Numbered from the stretch's first letter, positions 45,606-54,035 are shown. The stretch: 64,000 nt of DNA from Thiohalocapsa sp963698775 (GCA_963698775.1 CAVOSE010000068.1:7548-71547), one strand, 5' to 3'. Notes: generated by a model not told the origin, from the sequence alone. Numbers and translations: made by a program.

Positions 45606-46355
45606 TCAAGCGGCGGGAGAAACGGTCCGTGCCTGCCCGTTCGTCCCCCGCGACTCAGGCCCCAGCAACCACAGATAGGCCGGCGTAACGCTGTCGGGCG
45701 TCGGCAGTTGGTTCGGGTCCTCGCCGGGGTACAGTTGCCGGCGCTGGGCCGAGCGCACGACTCCGGGGTCGAGGCTGTTGACGCGGATGTTGCTGCTGTC
45801 GCGGGTCTCCTCGGCCAGGGTCTGCATCAGCCCTTCGATGCCGAAGGCGGCCGACGCATAGGCGCCCCAGTAAGCGAGGCCCTTGCGACCGACGCGATCG
45901 GAGGTGAACACCACGGAGGCATCGTCGGCGGCGCGCAACAGCGGCATGCAGGCCTGGGTGAGCAGAAACGGCGCGGTGAGGTTGATGCGCAGCACGCGTT
46001 CCCACTCCTTCGCGTCATAGTCGTCGACGCGGCTCAGGAAGGGGATGTAGCTGGCGCAGTGGACCAATCCATCGAGCCGGCCGAACTCGTCGCCGATGGT
46101 GCTGGCGACGCCGAGGTAGAGTTGTTCGTCCGCCTGCTCCAGGTCCAGCGGAAAGCTGGCAGGCTGCGGGGCGCCGTCGGTCTCGATCTCGTCGTAGACG
46201 GTTTCCAGCCGCTCCTCGTCGCGACCACTGAGGATCACGGTTGCGCCATGATGGGCACAGGCCTTGGCGACGGCTCGACCAATGCCCTCGGCGGCGCCGG
46301 TGACGAAAATGATCCGGTCGGTGAGGAGGTCTCGGCTCGGTAGGTAATCCTGCAT
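45606..46355 (-). CDS. YciK-like short-chain dehydrogenase/reductase
   Basis: The 249 residues have the classical SDR nucleotide motif (IIFVTGAAEGIGRAVAKA, TGxxxGIG at about 19-26) and the catalytic Ser/Tyr-x3-x region altered to YWGAYASAAFGIEG (Tyr and a downstream Ala where Lys is usual). The overall match is to the YciK group of gammaproteobacteria. The missing Lys at YxxxK deserves checking. The substrate is unknown. It is convergent with the RND permease, nine bases apart. Confidence 0.85.
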   Translation of the reverse strand: MQDYLPSRDLLTDRIIFVTGAAEGIGRAVAKACAHHGATVILSGRDEERLETVYDEIETDGAPQPASFPLDLEQADEQLYLGVASTIGDEFGRLDGLVHCASYIPFLSRVDDYDAKEWERVLRINLTAPFLLTQACMPLLRAADDASVVFTSDRVGRKGLAYWGAYASAAFGIEGLMQTLAEETRDSSNIRVNSLDPGVVRSAQRRQLYPGEDPNQLPTPDSVTPAYLWLLGPESRGTNGQARTVSPAA

Positions 46356-46480
46356 GACGGGGCTTGCTGCGAATTGCGGAAATGTCGAAAGCTCGCCACG
46401 CTAACGCAGATGGGGTGCTGGCGGAAATGATTTTTTTCGGCAGCGGCGATAGGCCCGTTGCAGGCGATCGCCGAAGGCCT

Positions 46481-46921
46481 TCAGTCGACGGACAGCACCT
46501 GCGTTCGTACCCGCAGACCCCGGTGCGACAGTGGATGATTGAAGTCGACGCGGACGCCATCGTCGTCGGCATGCAGCACCGTGCCGGCGGTCTCCTGACC
46601 GCCGGGGGTGTTGAAACCGATCACCTGGCCCGGCTGCGGTGCGAAGTCCGCCGGGAGGTCGCGGGGCTCTAAGGTGCGGATCAGCGACGGGTCCGGTTCG
46701 CCATAGATGGCGGCGCCCTCGGCGAGGGTCTGGGTATCGCTGCCCACAGGGAGGTCGATCAGGAGCGTTTCGAGGCCGGGGGCGAGGGTGCCGTCGCCGA
46801 TGACGAATGTCAGGGGCGCATCGTCGAAACTCGACAGCACCTCGGTACCGTCTTCAAGATGAATCGACAGATGCAGTCGAACCCGGCGTCCGGGCTCAAC
46901 GCGAACGTCTGGCTGGCTCAT
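46481..46921 (-). CDS. fkpB: FKBP-type peptidyl-prolyl isomerase, SlpA/FkpB-like
   Basis: The 146 residues have the SlyD-like split FKBP domain with an insert-in-flap region. It opens VRLHLSIHLEDGTEVLSSF, has FVIGDGTLAPGLETLLIDL and closes VDFNHPLSHRGLRVRTQVLSV, which are the family landmarks. No His-rich metal tail is present. It likely assists folding as a cytoplasmic chaperone-isomerase. The next gene upstream on the same strand encodes a small Cys-rich membrane protein. Confidence 0.9.
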   Translation of the reverse strand: MSQPDVRVEPGRRVRLHLSIHLEDGTEVLSSFDDAPLTFVIGDGTLAPGLETLLIDLPVGSDTQTLAEGAAIYGEPDPSLIRTLEPRDLPADFAPQPGQVIGFNTPGGQETAGTVLHADDDGVRVDFNHPLSHRGLRVRTQVLSVD

Positions 46922-46977
46922 GGCTTGTCCAACTGACCGCCTTGCGCTGCGGGGAGTTGCTGCTGCCGGGAAATGGC

Positions 46978-47118
46978 CTAGGCCAGGATTTCCTGGGTCA
47001 GGAACAGGTAGCCGACCGTCACCGCCACGACCGCGACGGTGAGGTAGGGGATCAGCACGCAGACCCCCGGCAGGTCGTTACAGACGCGGCTCAGTTTGCA
47101 CAGGTTGCAATGTTTCAT
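46978..47118 (-). CDS. 46-residue Cys-rich membrane protein
   Basis: The reading starts at ATG (first base 47118) with GAGGAA nine bases upstream and ends at TAG. The N-terminus MKHCNLCKLSRVCNDLPGVC has four cysteines in CxxC-N5-C-N6-C spacing. One membrane helix follows (about 21-41, VLIPYLTVAVVAVTVGYLFL). The arrangement suggests a metal or FeS site held at the membrane. I do not recognise the family. The gene lies 56 bp upstream of the fkpB-like gene and may be co-transcribed with it. Confidence 0.65.
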   Translation of the reverse strand: MKHCNLCKLSRVCNDLPGVCVLIPYLTVAVVAVTVGYLFLTQEILA

Positions 47119-47518
47119 CCGAATTCCTCAGTTACCTGTCGCGCCGCGTGCTGCCGGTGCAGCAGCGCTGGGCGCGGCGTCTCGCGCTCGGATACCGATG
47201 AGGCCGCATGATGATTCAGGTCCGAGCGCAGCGCGATCCGAGGCCTCGCTGCGCAGAGAGTGCGGCGTTGAGTGCCGGCGTCGCGTCCATGCCCACAGCT
47301 CTTGACGCGGCTCGTGGTTTATACCAACCTCACTCCCTATATCCTACGCTACATATGCAGTTATACAAGCATTAATTCCGAGCAAGCACATCTGTCTTTG
47401 CTTGTATTGCCGGGCGAGTATATTCGCCCCGATACCCGGAGCAACTGCCGGATCTTGGGCAAAAGCACTTCCACCGTCACCAAGTCGACCACTGACCAGC
47501 CAGGACAACCGCACATCC
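47119..47518. other. Intergenic region upstream of rimO
   Basis: About 400 bp. It is A+T-rich around 47317-47400 (possible promoters on either strand) and holds copy B of the 50-bp dispersed repeat at 47410-47460. The rimO frame is open from 47402, but this part overlaps the repeat and is unlikely to be translated. Confidence 0.45.
47410..47460. repeat. Dispersed 51-bp intergenic repeat, copy B
   Basis: It begins CCGGGCGAGTATATTCGCCC and ends GCAACTGCCGGATCTTGGGC. The left half folds as the perfect hairpin GGGCGA-GTATAT-TCGCCC. It matches copy A at 8362-8411 closely, with six substitutions before a one-base indel near the end. Confidence 0.6.
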
Positions 47519-48871
47519 ATGATTGACCCCATTCAGCCCGCGACCGGCGACAGCCCACAGGTCGGCTTCGTCAGCCTCGGCTGCCCCAAGGCCACCGTCG
47601 ACTCCGAGCGCATCCTGACGCAGCTGCGCGCCGAGGGCTACGGTCTGTCCCCGGACTATCAGGGCGCGGACCTGGTGATCGTCAACACCTGCGGCTTCAT
47701 CGACGCGGCGGTGGGCGAGTCCCTGGCCGCCATCGGCGAGGCGCTGGACGAGAACGGCCGCGTCATCGTTACCGGTTGCCTGGGTGCGCGCGCGCAGGTC
47801 ATTCGCGATGCCCATCCCAGCGTGTTGGCGGTGACCGGGGCGCATGCCTATGCCGAGGTCATGGAGGCGGTGCATGCCCACCTGCCGCCGCCGGCGCATC
47901 CGTTCACGAGCCTGTTGCCGCCGCAAGGCGTCAAACTCACGCCCAGCCACTACGCCTATGTGAAGATCTCCGAGGGCTGCAATCACCGTTGCAGCTTCTG
48001 CATCATCCCGAGCATGCGCGGCGATCTGGTCAGCCGGCCCCTCGGCCAGGTCATGGCCGAGGCCGAGCGGCTGGTGGCGGCGGGTGTGCGCGAGCTGCTG
48101 ATCATCTCCCAGGACACCAGCGCCTACGGGCTCGATCTCCGCTACCGGCCCGATTTCTGGCAGGGCCGTCCGCTGCGAACCGACATCGAGGGGTTGGCCC
48201 GAGCGCTGGGTGAACTAGAGGCTTGGGTGCGACTGCACTACGTCTACCCTTACCCACAGGTGGACCGGCTGATCCCGCTGATGGCGGACGAGCTGATCTT
48301 GCCGTACCTGGACATGCCGCTGCAGCATGGCAGCCCCAGCGTGCTCAAGGCCATGCGCCGGCCCGCCGCCGCCGAGAAGGTGCTGGATCGACTGGCCGAC
48401 TGGCGTCGCATCTGCCCCGAACTGGTCCTGCGCAGCACCTTCATTGTCGGCTTCCCCGGCGAGACCGAGGTCGATTTCGAGCTGCTGTTGGCATTCCTGC
48501 GCGAGGCCCAGCTCGACCGCGTCGGCTGCTTTGCGTACTCGCCGGTGGACGGTGCCGCCGCCAATGCGTTGGCCGATCCGGTGCCGGAGGCGCTCAAGCA
48601 GGAACGTCTGGAGCGCTTCATGGCCGTCCAGGCCGAGATCAGCCGGGCCAAGCTCGCCGCCCGCGTCGGTCAGCGCATGATCGTGCTGGTGGACGAAGTC
48701 GAGGAGGATCGTGTCATCGCCCGCAGCCATGCCGACGCCCCCGAGATCGACGGCACCGTCATCATCGACGGCGCCTGGGAATTGGCCCCCGGTGACTTTA
48801 TCGAGGTGGACATCACCGCCAGTGCCGATCACGACCTGTATGCCGAGCCGGTGACGGACTCGATTTCTTGA
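47519..48871 (+). CDS. rimO: Ribosomal protein S12 methylthiotransferase RimO
   Basis: The 450 residues have an N-terminal UPF0004 domain (VGFVSLGCPKATVDSE, VNTCGFID, VTGCLGARA; three cluster cysteines). The radical SAM domain has CNHRCSFCIIPSMRG and a C-terminal TRAM domain (about 385-445). It adds a methylthio group to Asp88 of ribosomal protein S12 using two FeS clusters and SAM. The start ATG 47519 gives MIDPIQP, and the family motif follows at residue 15. Confidence 0.95.
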   Translation: MIDPIQPATGDSPQVGFVSLGCPKATVDSERILTQLRAEGYGLSPDYQGADLVIVNTCGFIDAAVGESLAAIGEALDENGRVIVTGCLGARAQVIRDAHPSVLAVTGAHAYAEVMEAVHAHLPPPAHPFTSLLPPQGVKLTPSHYAYVKISEGCNHRCSFCIIPSMRGDLVSRPLGQVMAEAERLVAAGVRELLIISQDTSAYGLDLRYRPDFWQGRPLRTDIEGLARALGELEAWVRLHYVYPYPQVDRLIPLMADELILPYLDMPLQHGSPSVLKAMRRPAAAEKVLDRLADWRRICPELVLRSTFIVGFPGETEVDFELLLAFLREAQLDRVGCFAYSPVDGAAANALADPVPEALKQERLERFMAVQAEISRAKLAARVGQRMIVLVDEVEEDRVIARSHADAPEIDGTVIIDGAWELAPGDFIEVDITASADHDLYAEPVTDSIS

Positions 48872-48931
48872 GGGCGGCAAGTGTTTGCGGATGAGTCACG
48901 TTTCGATGCGGCATCGAACTGGTGCGGCTCC

Positions 48932-48997
48932 TCGAAATCGGGATCGAAATCGAAATCGAAATCGGGGTCGGGATCGGGATCGGGATCGGAATCGGGT
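48932..48997. repeat. Hexanucleotide microsatellite (TCGRRR)11
   Basis: Eleven consecutive six-base units run TCGAAA, TCGGGA, TCGAAA x3, TCGGGG, TCGGGA x3, TCGGAA and TCGGGT. They lie 60 bp after the rimO stop. All RRR positions are purines, giving a purine-rich strand. No unit is separated by a spacer. Confidence 0.9.
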
Positions 48998-49012
48998 CAC
49001 TCGCTACGATTT

Positions 49013-49064
49013 CGATACCGATACCGATACCGATACCGATACCGATACCGATACCGATACCGAT
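49013..49064. repeat. Hexanucleotide microsatellite (CGATAC)8
   Basis: Eight perfect CGATAC units and a partial ninth lie 15 bp after the first array. They are perfect repeats and therefore prone to slippage. Both arrays are in the gap between rimO and pbpC. Confidence 0.92.
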
Positions 49065-49230
49065 GATTACGACCGGTTGGTCTGAGGCGTAGCCTCGCTA
49101 GGTCGGTGTCGGCCTAAAGCCCAACTCTTGAGGCATTACCACGATCACCCTTCGCCGCCGATCTCTGCTGCCGTTTGTCCTGCTGGCTCCCCTGCTGGGT
49201 CTCCTACTGGGCGCGCTCGGGACGGGTGCG

Positions 49231-51267
49231 TTGGTGGCGATTCAGGTCGCGCATACGTCGCCGCCGAGTCTCGACTTTAAGACCTCGCCCGTCGTGCTGG
49301 ATCGCGACGAACGTCTGCTGCGGGCGTTCACGGTGGCCGATGGTCGTTGGCGCCTGCCGGCGGGGATCGCGGACGTCGACCCGCGGCTGATCGATCTGCT
49401 GCTGGCCTTCGAGGACCGGCGCTTTTACACCCATGCGGGGGTCGATCCGTTGGCGCTTGGACGGGCCCTGTGGCAGGCGCTGCGTCACGGCCGCATCGTC
49501 TCCGGTGGTTCGACGCTGACCATGCAGGTGGCGCGGCTGCGCGGCACGGGCTCGACGCGGACGCTGGTTGGCAAGTGGCGCCAGCTGTCCGCCGCGCTGG
49601 CCTTGGAGCGGACCACGGACAAGGCAACCATCTTGCAAGCCTATCTGAATCTTGCCCCCTACGGCGGTAACCTGGAGGGCGTGCGGTCGGCGTCGCTGGC
49701 CTGGCTTGGGAAGGAACCCGGCCGGCTGACGCTGGCCGAGGCCGCGTTGCTGGTGGCCTTACCACAGTCACCGCGGGCACGGCGGCCGGACCTGCATCCG
49801 GAGGCAGCGCGCCGCGGTCGGGATCGGGTGCTCATGCGCGCAGCGGCGCTCGGCGTGATCGATGCCGAGACGTTGGCGGCGGCCCTGAGCGAGCCGCTAC
49901 CGACGCGGCGTCGACCCTTTCCGATCTTGGCACCCCATGCGGCGCGGCGCGCTGTTGTCACACGGCCGGAACTCGACACTCATCGCCTGACGATCGATGC
50001 CGAGTTGCAGGCGCGCCTAGAGACGTTGGCCGCCGAACATGCCGCCTTGCTGCCGGAGGGAACCTCCGTCGCGCTGTTGGCGGCCGAGCATCGCACTGGC
50101 GCCATTCGGGCAGCGGTGGGTTCTGCGGCCCTGCTCGACCGCGAGCGCGGGGGCTTTGTCGACATGACGCACGCACCCCGTTCCCCCGGTTCGACGCTGA
50201 AGCCACTGATCTACGGCCTGGCCTTCGAGCAGGGTTTGGCCCATCCGGAGAGCCTGATCGAGGACCGTCCGAGCGGTTTCGGCGCCTATACGCCAACGAA
50301 CTTCGATCGCGAGTTCCAGGGCACGGTGACCTTGCGCGAGGCCCTGCAGCAGTCGTTGAACGTGCCCGCGGTGGCATTGCTGGATGCTGTTGGCCCGGCA
50401 CGTCTGCTGGCGCGTCTGCGTCGCGCCGGGGCCGAGCCTCGCCTCCCAGGTGAGGCGCCTCCAGGGCTCGCGATCGGCCTCGGCGGGGTTGGTCTGACAC
50501 TGCGCGACCTGGTCGCAACCTATGCGGCCATCGCCCGCGGTGGGCGACCGGTGGCGCTGCGGGAGTCGCGCGATGTACCCGCCAATGCGGCGTCCAGCCA
50601 GCCCGTTCTGGAAGCCCGCGCCTGTTGGTACCTGACCTCTATCTTGTCCGGCGCCGACAGCAGTCTTCGCGGCGGTGGCAAGGTCGCGCTCAAGACCGGC
50701 ACCTCCTACGGCTATCGTGATGCCTGGGCGATTGGCTTCGATGGTCGTTACGTGATCGGCGTGTGGGCCGGACGACCGGATGGTGCGCCGGTGCCTGGGC
50801 TGACCGGAGCCAAGTCCGCGGTACCCTTGTTGCGCGATGCCTTTGCACGGCTCGGAGTCATGGCGGCGTTGCCAGCGCCGCCCCGGGGCGTACGAATGAC
50901 CACGACCGCTGACTTACCGGCGCACTTGCGGCATGTCGGGCATGGCCTTCAACAGCTGAGTCGGGGAACTGTTCGCAGCGGGGCCGTCGAGATCGCGTTT
51001 CCACCCGATGGGGCGCGTGTTGACCTTGGCCTTAGCCAGAGCCCCGGGCTGGGCGCTGGCCCAGTTGTCGGGCAGGGGGGCTCTGAACTGGCGCTGCAGG
51101 TGCGTAACGGTCGCCCGCCCTTCGTCTGGCTCGTCAACGGCCGGCCCGTCGCGCGTGAGCCCTACGCCAGCGATGCGCGCTGGCGTCCAGACGGGCCTGG
51201 GTTTGCGGAGATCACCGTGGTCGACGGGGCTGGTGCCGCGAGCCACGTGACGGTGTTCGTCGAGTAG
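49231..51267 (+). CDS. pbpC: Penicillin-binding protein 1C
   Basis: This is a bifunctional peptidoglycan enzyme. The transglycosylase domain has FEDRRFYTHAGVDPLA, GGSTLTMQVARL and the family region after it. The transpeptidase has Ser in SPGSTLKPLIYG (SxxK), SLN at LQQSLNVPA and KTGTS. A C-terminal PBP_C domain runs from about 590. The coordinate given uses the first usual start codon (GTG), but the open frame continues to 49132 and encodes a basic stretch plus a membrane helix (LRRRSLLPFVLLAPLLG). The real start is therefore probably a rare ATC (49144) or ATT (49135) after GAGG at 49130-49133, giving about 707-710 residues. Confidence 0.9.
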   Translation: MVAIQVAHTSPPSLDFKTSPVVLDRDERLLRAFTVADGRWRLPAGIADVDPRLIDLLLAFEDRRFYTHAGVDPLALGRALWQALRHGRIVSGGSTLTMQVARLRGTGSTRTLVGKWRQLSAALALERTTDKATILQAYLNLAPYGGNLEGVRSASLAWLGKEPGRLTLAEAALLVALPQSPRARRPDLHPEAARRGRDRVLMRAAALGVIDAETLAAALSEPLPTRRRPFPILAPHAARRAVVTRPELDTHRLTIDAELQARLETLAAEHAALLPEGTSVALLAAEHRTGAIRAAVGSAALLDRERGGFVDMTHAPRSPGSTLKPLIYGLAFEQGLAHPESLIEDRPSGFGAYTPTNFDREFQGTVTLREALQQSLNVPAVALLDAVGPARLLARLRRAGAEPRLPGEAPPGLAIGLGGVGLTLRDLVATYAAIARGGRPVALRESRDVPANAASSQPVLEARACWYLTSILSGADSSLRGGGKVALKTGTSYGYRDAWAIGFDGRYVIGVWAGRPDGAPVPGLTGAKSAVPLLRDAFARLGVMAALPAPPRGVRMTTTADLPAHLRHVGHGLQQLSRGTVRSGAVEIAFPPDGARVDLGLSQSPGLGAGPVVGQGGSELALQVRNGRPPFVWLVNGRPVAREPYASDARWRPDGPGFAEITVVDGAGAASHVTVFVE

Positions 51268-51325
51268 GGGCATTCCTGGGCGATGATGGGCCCTGGTCGA
51301 GGCTTTCGGCCAACATTGTCGCGAT

Positions 51326-51913
51326 CTACCGAGGATCGCTCACCAGGGTCAGGGTGCCAAGTTGACCGAGGGCGGCGCGAATATCTTCGACTGTCGGCGG
51401 GTAGGCCTCGGCGGGATTGCCGAGGATACCGAGGCAGGTGAGACGCATCAGGTTTGGTTGGGTGTCGTCGTCGAGCCAAAGGTGAAAGCCCGTCTGGATC
51501 ATCGAGTAGCCGCCATCGCCGCCGTCGCCGCCCACGCTTGCGAGCCGGAATGCGGGTGCGTTCGGGTTGCGGATGTCGACCACCTCGGTCCAATAATTTT
51601 GGATGCGTTTGATCCGGATGGTCCCGGCGGGGATGGTCTGTGGCCCGTCGCGGCTGATGCGGCGCACCTCCAGCGCGCAAGACGGTCGATAGTTGGCCCC
51701 TGAATTACGCGCCCGGCCATTGACGAAGAAGACGCGGGCACGGTCCTGGGCAACCTGGATCGGCTGGTCTAGCGTTAGCGTGCTGCCGGGCGCGATGTCG
51801 ATCCAGGCGCCGTTTTCGGTATCCTGGATCAGCGTCTGGCAGCCGCTCAGGGCAATCGCTGCCGCCAGCACTGCTGCGGCGGTGGTGGCGAGCGGACGTC
51901 GCGGCAGGTTCAT
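51326..51913 (-). CDS. Lipoprotein of unknown function
   Basis: The 195 residues have a lipoprotein signal ending in ALSGC (AAAIALSGCQTLIQ). The mature part is predicted to be beta-rich, with GSTLTLDQPIQVAQDRARVF and CALEVRRISRDGPQTI, a Gly/Asp patch (GGDGGDGG) and a C-terminal LTLVSDPR. I do not recognise the family. The ATG at 51913 begins the signal; eight more residues are possible upstream. It is convergent with pbpC. Confidence 0.75.
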   Translation of the reverse strand: MNLPRRPLATTAAAVLAAAIALSGCQTLIQDTENGAWIDIAPGSTLTLDQPIQVAQDRARVFFVNGRARNSGANYRPSCALEVRRISRDGPQTIPAGTIRIKRIQNYWTEVVDIRNPNAPAFRLASVGGDGGDGGYSMIQTGFHLWLDDDTQPNLMRLTCLGILGNPAEAYPPTVEDIRAALGQLGTLTLVSDPR

Positions 51914-51950
51914 AATCGGCTCTTGTGCCACTCGCAACGGCGGCTAACGG

Positions 51951-52109
51951 TCAGTGGTGCGACTTCATCAGCAGCTTCAGGATCTTCAGATTGATGACCC
52001 AGAACCGGTAGTGCTGCCATAACAAGCTTGTACGCATGTAACGCGTGAGGCCGGTGGGCACCGGCGGATAGTAGGCCTGCTGGTAGGGTTCTTTGTTTTT
52101 GGCGGTCAT
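51951..52109 (-). CDS. 52-residue basic protein next to the SQR-like gene
   Basis: The reading MTAKNKEPYQQAYYPPVPTG ... VINLKILKLLMKSHH starts at 52109 with GGAGA upstream. It is basic and aromatic, with Tyr/Pro repeats at the N-terminus and an amphipathic helix at the end. No signal or membrane helix is seen. I do not recognise a family. It lies 118 bp downstream of the SQR-like gene on the same strand, so a functional link is possible. Confidence 0.6.
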   Translation of the reverse strand: MTAKNKEPYQQAYYPPVPTGLTRYMRTSLLWQHYRFWVINLKILKLLMKSHH

Positions 52110-52227
52110 GGTTCGGTCTCCGAATCGTTTCGTTAGGAGGCCTCCGGTCGCGATCGTCGCCGACCGGACCCTTGGCTCCCCATGTTGATCGAGCGGCATT
52201 TATCCGCGGTTGTTCATCGACGCCGGT

Positions 52228-53685
52228 TCAATCGGGGAGCAGCGACCAGCCTGGACGCAGTTTGGCCTGGTAGATGAAGACGTGATGCAGGATGTACTTC
52301 ATCCAGTGCCCGGCGAGGCCGATCTCGCCGAAGGTGAGATCCATGTCGCGGCCGTACTCGGGGTAGGTGTCGTAGTCTGGTACCACAGGGAAGACCGTCA
52401 TGGTGGCGGCGGTGCCCTTCAAGATGTGCGACCCGGTGGAGGCGAGGCAGGCGGCGCCTATCTCCGCCATATTGGCGGTGTGGGTCGGTTCCGGGGCGCC
52501 GGCGATCATGTCGCGAATACTCTCGGCGACGGCCTTGCCGATGGCGGCCGACGGCATACCGGTGCGCGGCGGTGCGGGGTTGATCGGCGTGCCGTTGGCG
52601 CTCTGCATCGGCTTGCTGATTAGGTGCGGCGGCGCGAACGCGATGCCGATGGCGAACATATTCTTGTACTTAGGGGTCTGGTAGGTATTCGGCCAGTCGG
52701 CCTTGCTCCAGTCCTCGTAGGGTTTGGGCTTGTAGTCAGCGTCGACCTTCATGAAGCCGTTCGGGGCGAAGATCTCGGCGGTGATGTCTTCGCCGGCCTT
52801 GTCGAAGGCCTTCATGGGCTGGCCCGCGAAGGGCGGAATCAGCATGGCGAAGTCGAAGTCGAGTTCGTGTTCGGAGCCGTCGAGGATTTCGTAGTGGATC
52901 TTGCCGGGCTCGATGCGCTTGACCGCGGCGCGCACGGTCCACTCGATGCCGCGCTCGACCATCAAGGATTCGGCAAAGGTCTTGCCGTTGGTCACATAAC
53001 CGCCACGCTTGATGTGCACGCCGCCCATGCCGAAATCGCCCAGCTCGTATTCGTTGCTGATCCAGAACAAGCGGGCCATGTCTCGCACACCGGCCTCACG
53101 CAGGCTGTGATCGACATTGTAGATGTACTCGAATGCTGCCCCTTGGCAGGTGCACATGCCGTGCCCGGTGCCGACGACGATGTTCTTGTGCGCACCCTGC
53201 TTCATCTCGGCGATGACCGACTGCAATTGCTCGTTGGCATGTAGTGCATGTGACGGCGTGCAGACCGAGGCGGTGTGGCCCTCGTCCGGGCCGAGCCCAG
53301 GGGTTGCGCCGAAGTTGAGCTTCGGGCCGGTAGCATTGATCAGATAGTCGTAATGGATGGTCGCGCTTTGGCCGGCACGTGTTGCGTCGGTGTATTCCAG
53401 GGTCACGAAGGGGTCGGCGGAATCGGAACTGCCCTCGGGATGGATCGACAACGCCTTGGCCTGATGGAAGGCGATGTTGAGCTTCTTGTAAATCGGCTCC
53501 AGCTCGAAGGTGACTTGCTGTTCAGTCATCTGACCGACACCCACCCAGATGTTGGACGGAATCCAGTTCCACTTGGCATTCGGCGAGACGACGCTGATGT
53601 CGTGCTGCTTGCCCAGCCATTTTCCCAGGTAGCGCGCTGCGGTGTGCCCCGAGATGCCAGCGCCCAGGATGACAATGCGTGCCAT
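52228..53685 (-). CDS. Sulfide:quinone oxidoreductase-like FAD/NAD(P)-dependent flavoprotein
   Basis: The 485 residues have an N-terminal dinucleotide motif (IVILGAGISGHTAARYL), the region NWIPSNIWVGVGQM, and ATGPKLNFGATPGLGP as in SQR and related pyridine nucleotide-disulfide flavoproteins. Cysteines at 142, 178, 180 and 413 could supply the redox pair that handles sulfide, but their spacing (CTC at 178-180) differs from well-known SQR types, so the exact substrate is open. No signal peptide is present; the C-terminus has amphipathic helices for membrane contact. GGAG lies before ATG 53685. A longer frame upstream is not protein-like. Confidence 0.8.
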   Translation of the reverse strand: MARIVILGAGISGHTAARYLGKWLGKQHDISVVSPNAKWNWIPSNIWVGVGQMTEQQVTFELEPIYKKLNIAFHQAKALSIHPEGSSDSADPFVTLEYTDATRAGQSATIHYDYLINATGPKLNFGATPGLGPDEGHTASVCTPSHALHANEQLQSVIAEMKQGAHKNIVVGTGHGMCTCQGAAFEYIYNVDHSLREAGVRDMARLFWISNEYELGDFGMGGVHIKRGGYVTNGKTFAESLMVERGIEWTVRAAVKRIEPGKIHYEILDGSEHELDFDFAMLIPPFAGQPMKAFDKAGEDITAEIFAPNGFMKVDADYKPKPYEDWSKADWPNTYQTPKYKNMFAIGIAFAPPHLISKPMQSANGTPINPAPPRTGMPSAAIGKAVAESIRDMIAGAPEPTHTANMAEIGAACLASTGSHILKGTAATMTVFPVVPDYDTYPEYGRDMDLTFGEIGLAGHWMKYILHHVFIYQAKLRPGWSLLPD

Positions 53686-53926
53686 GTTGTTGCTCCAATT
53701 GATGGTTCTTGTGATGGTTTTATGTGTCGGTAACCGCTGGTACGCTAACGCCGAGTCGCGGCTCTCTACAAGGGCGTGGATCAATGATTGTTACGAATTG
53801 CTAGCGGCAAACGAGCGCTGCGGCAAAGGTTTTCGCGGTTTGTCGCGTCAGCATCTGCCACTGCTTCCTGTACCGCAGTAGAATGGGGGGTTTACGGCCC
53901 ATTGTGAGCACTCGGGAGACGCTGGT

Positions 53927-53952
53927 TTACTGGCCATCAGGGCCAAAAATCA
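53927..53952. repeat. Dispersed palindromic motif, copy 3 (reverse orientation)
   Basis: Read on the minus strand it starts TGATTTTTGGCCCTGATGGC and matches copies 1 and 2 at about 19-20 of 26 bases. The core palindrome is TGGCC-N4-GGCCA with flanking A/T. Confidence 0.4.
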
Positions 53953-54016
53953 GGGGGAACACGAAAGCGCGGTTTCCATGTTCCTTCACGTTCAAGCGCT
54001 TAGTCGCTGTAATATG

Positions 54017-54035
54017 GCGGGGCGTCCTGCCCCGC
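54017..54035. repeat. REP-like GC hairpin GCGGGGC-GTCCT-GCCCCGC
   Basis: A perfect 7-bp stem with a five-base loop lies 57 bp before the L,D-transpeptidase ATG. No T-run follows on either strand, so it is not a typical terminator. Confidence 0.5.

Noticed and set aside
48932..49064. Possible CRISPR array
   Set aside because: Units are six bases with no spacers and no cas genes are nearby.
48881..49085. Short frames through the microsatellites (RYRYRY or TDTDTD repeats)
   Set aside because: They are direct translations of the hexamer arrays with no other protein features.
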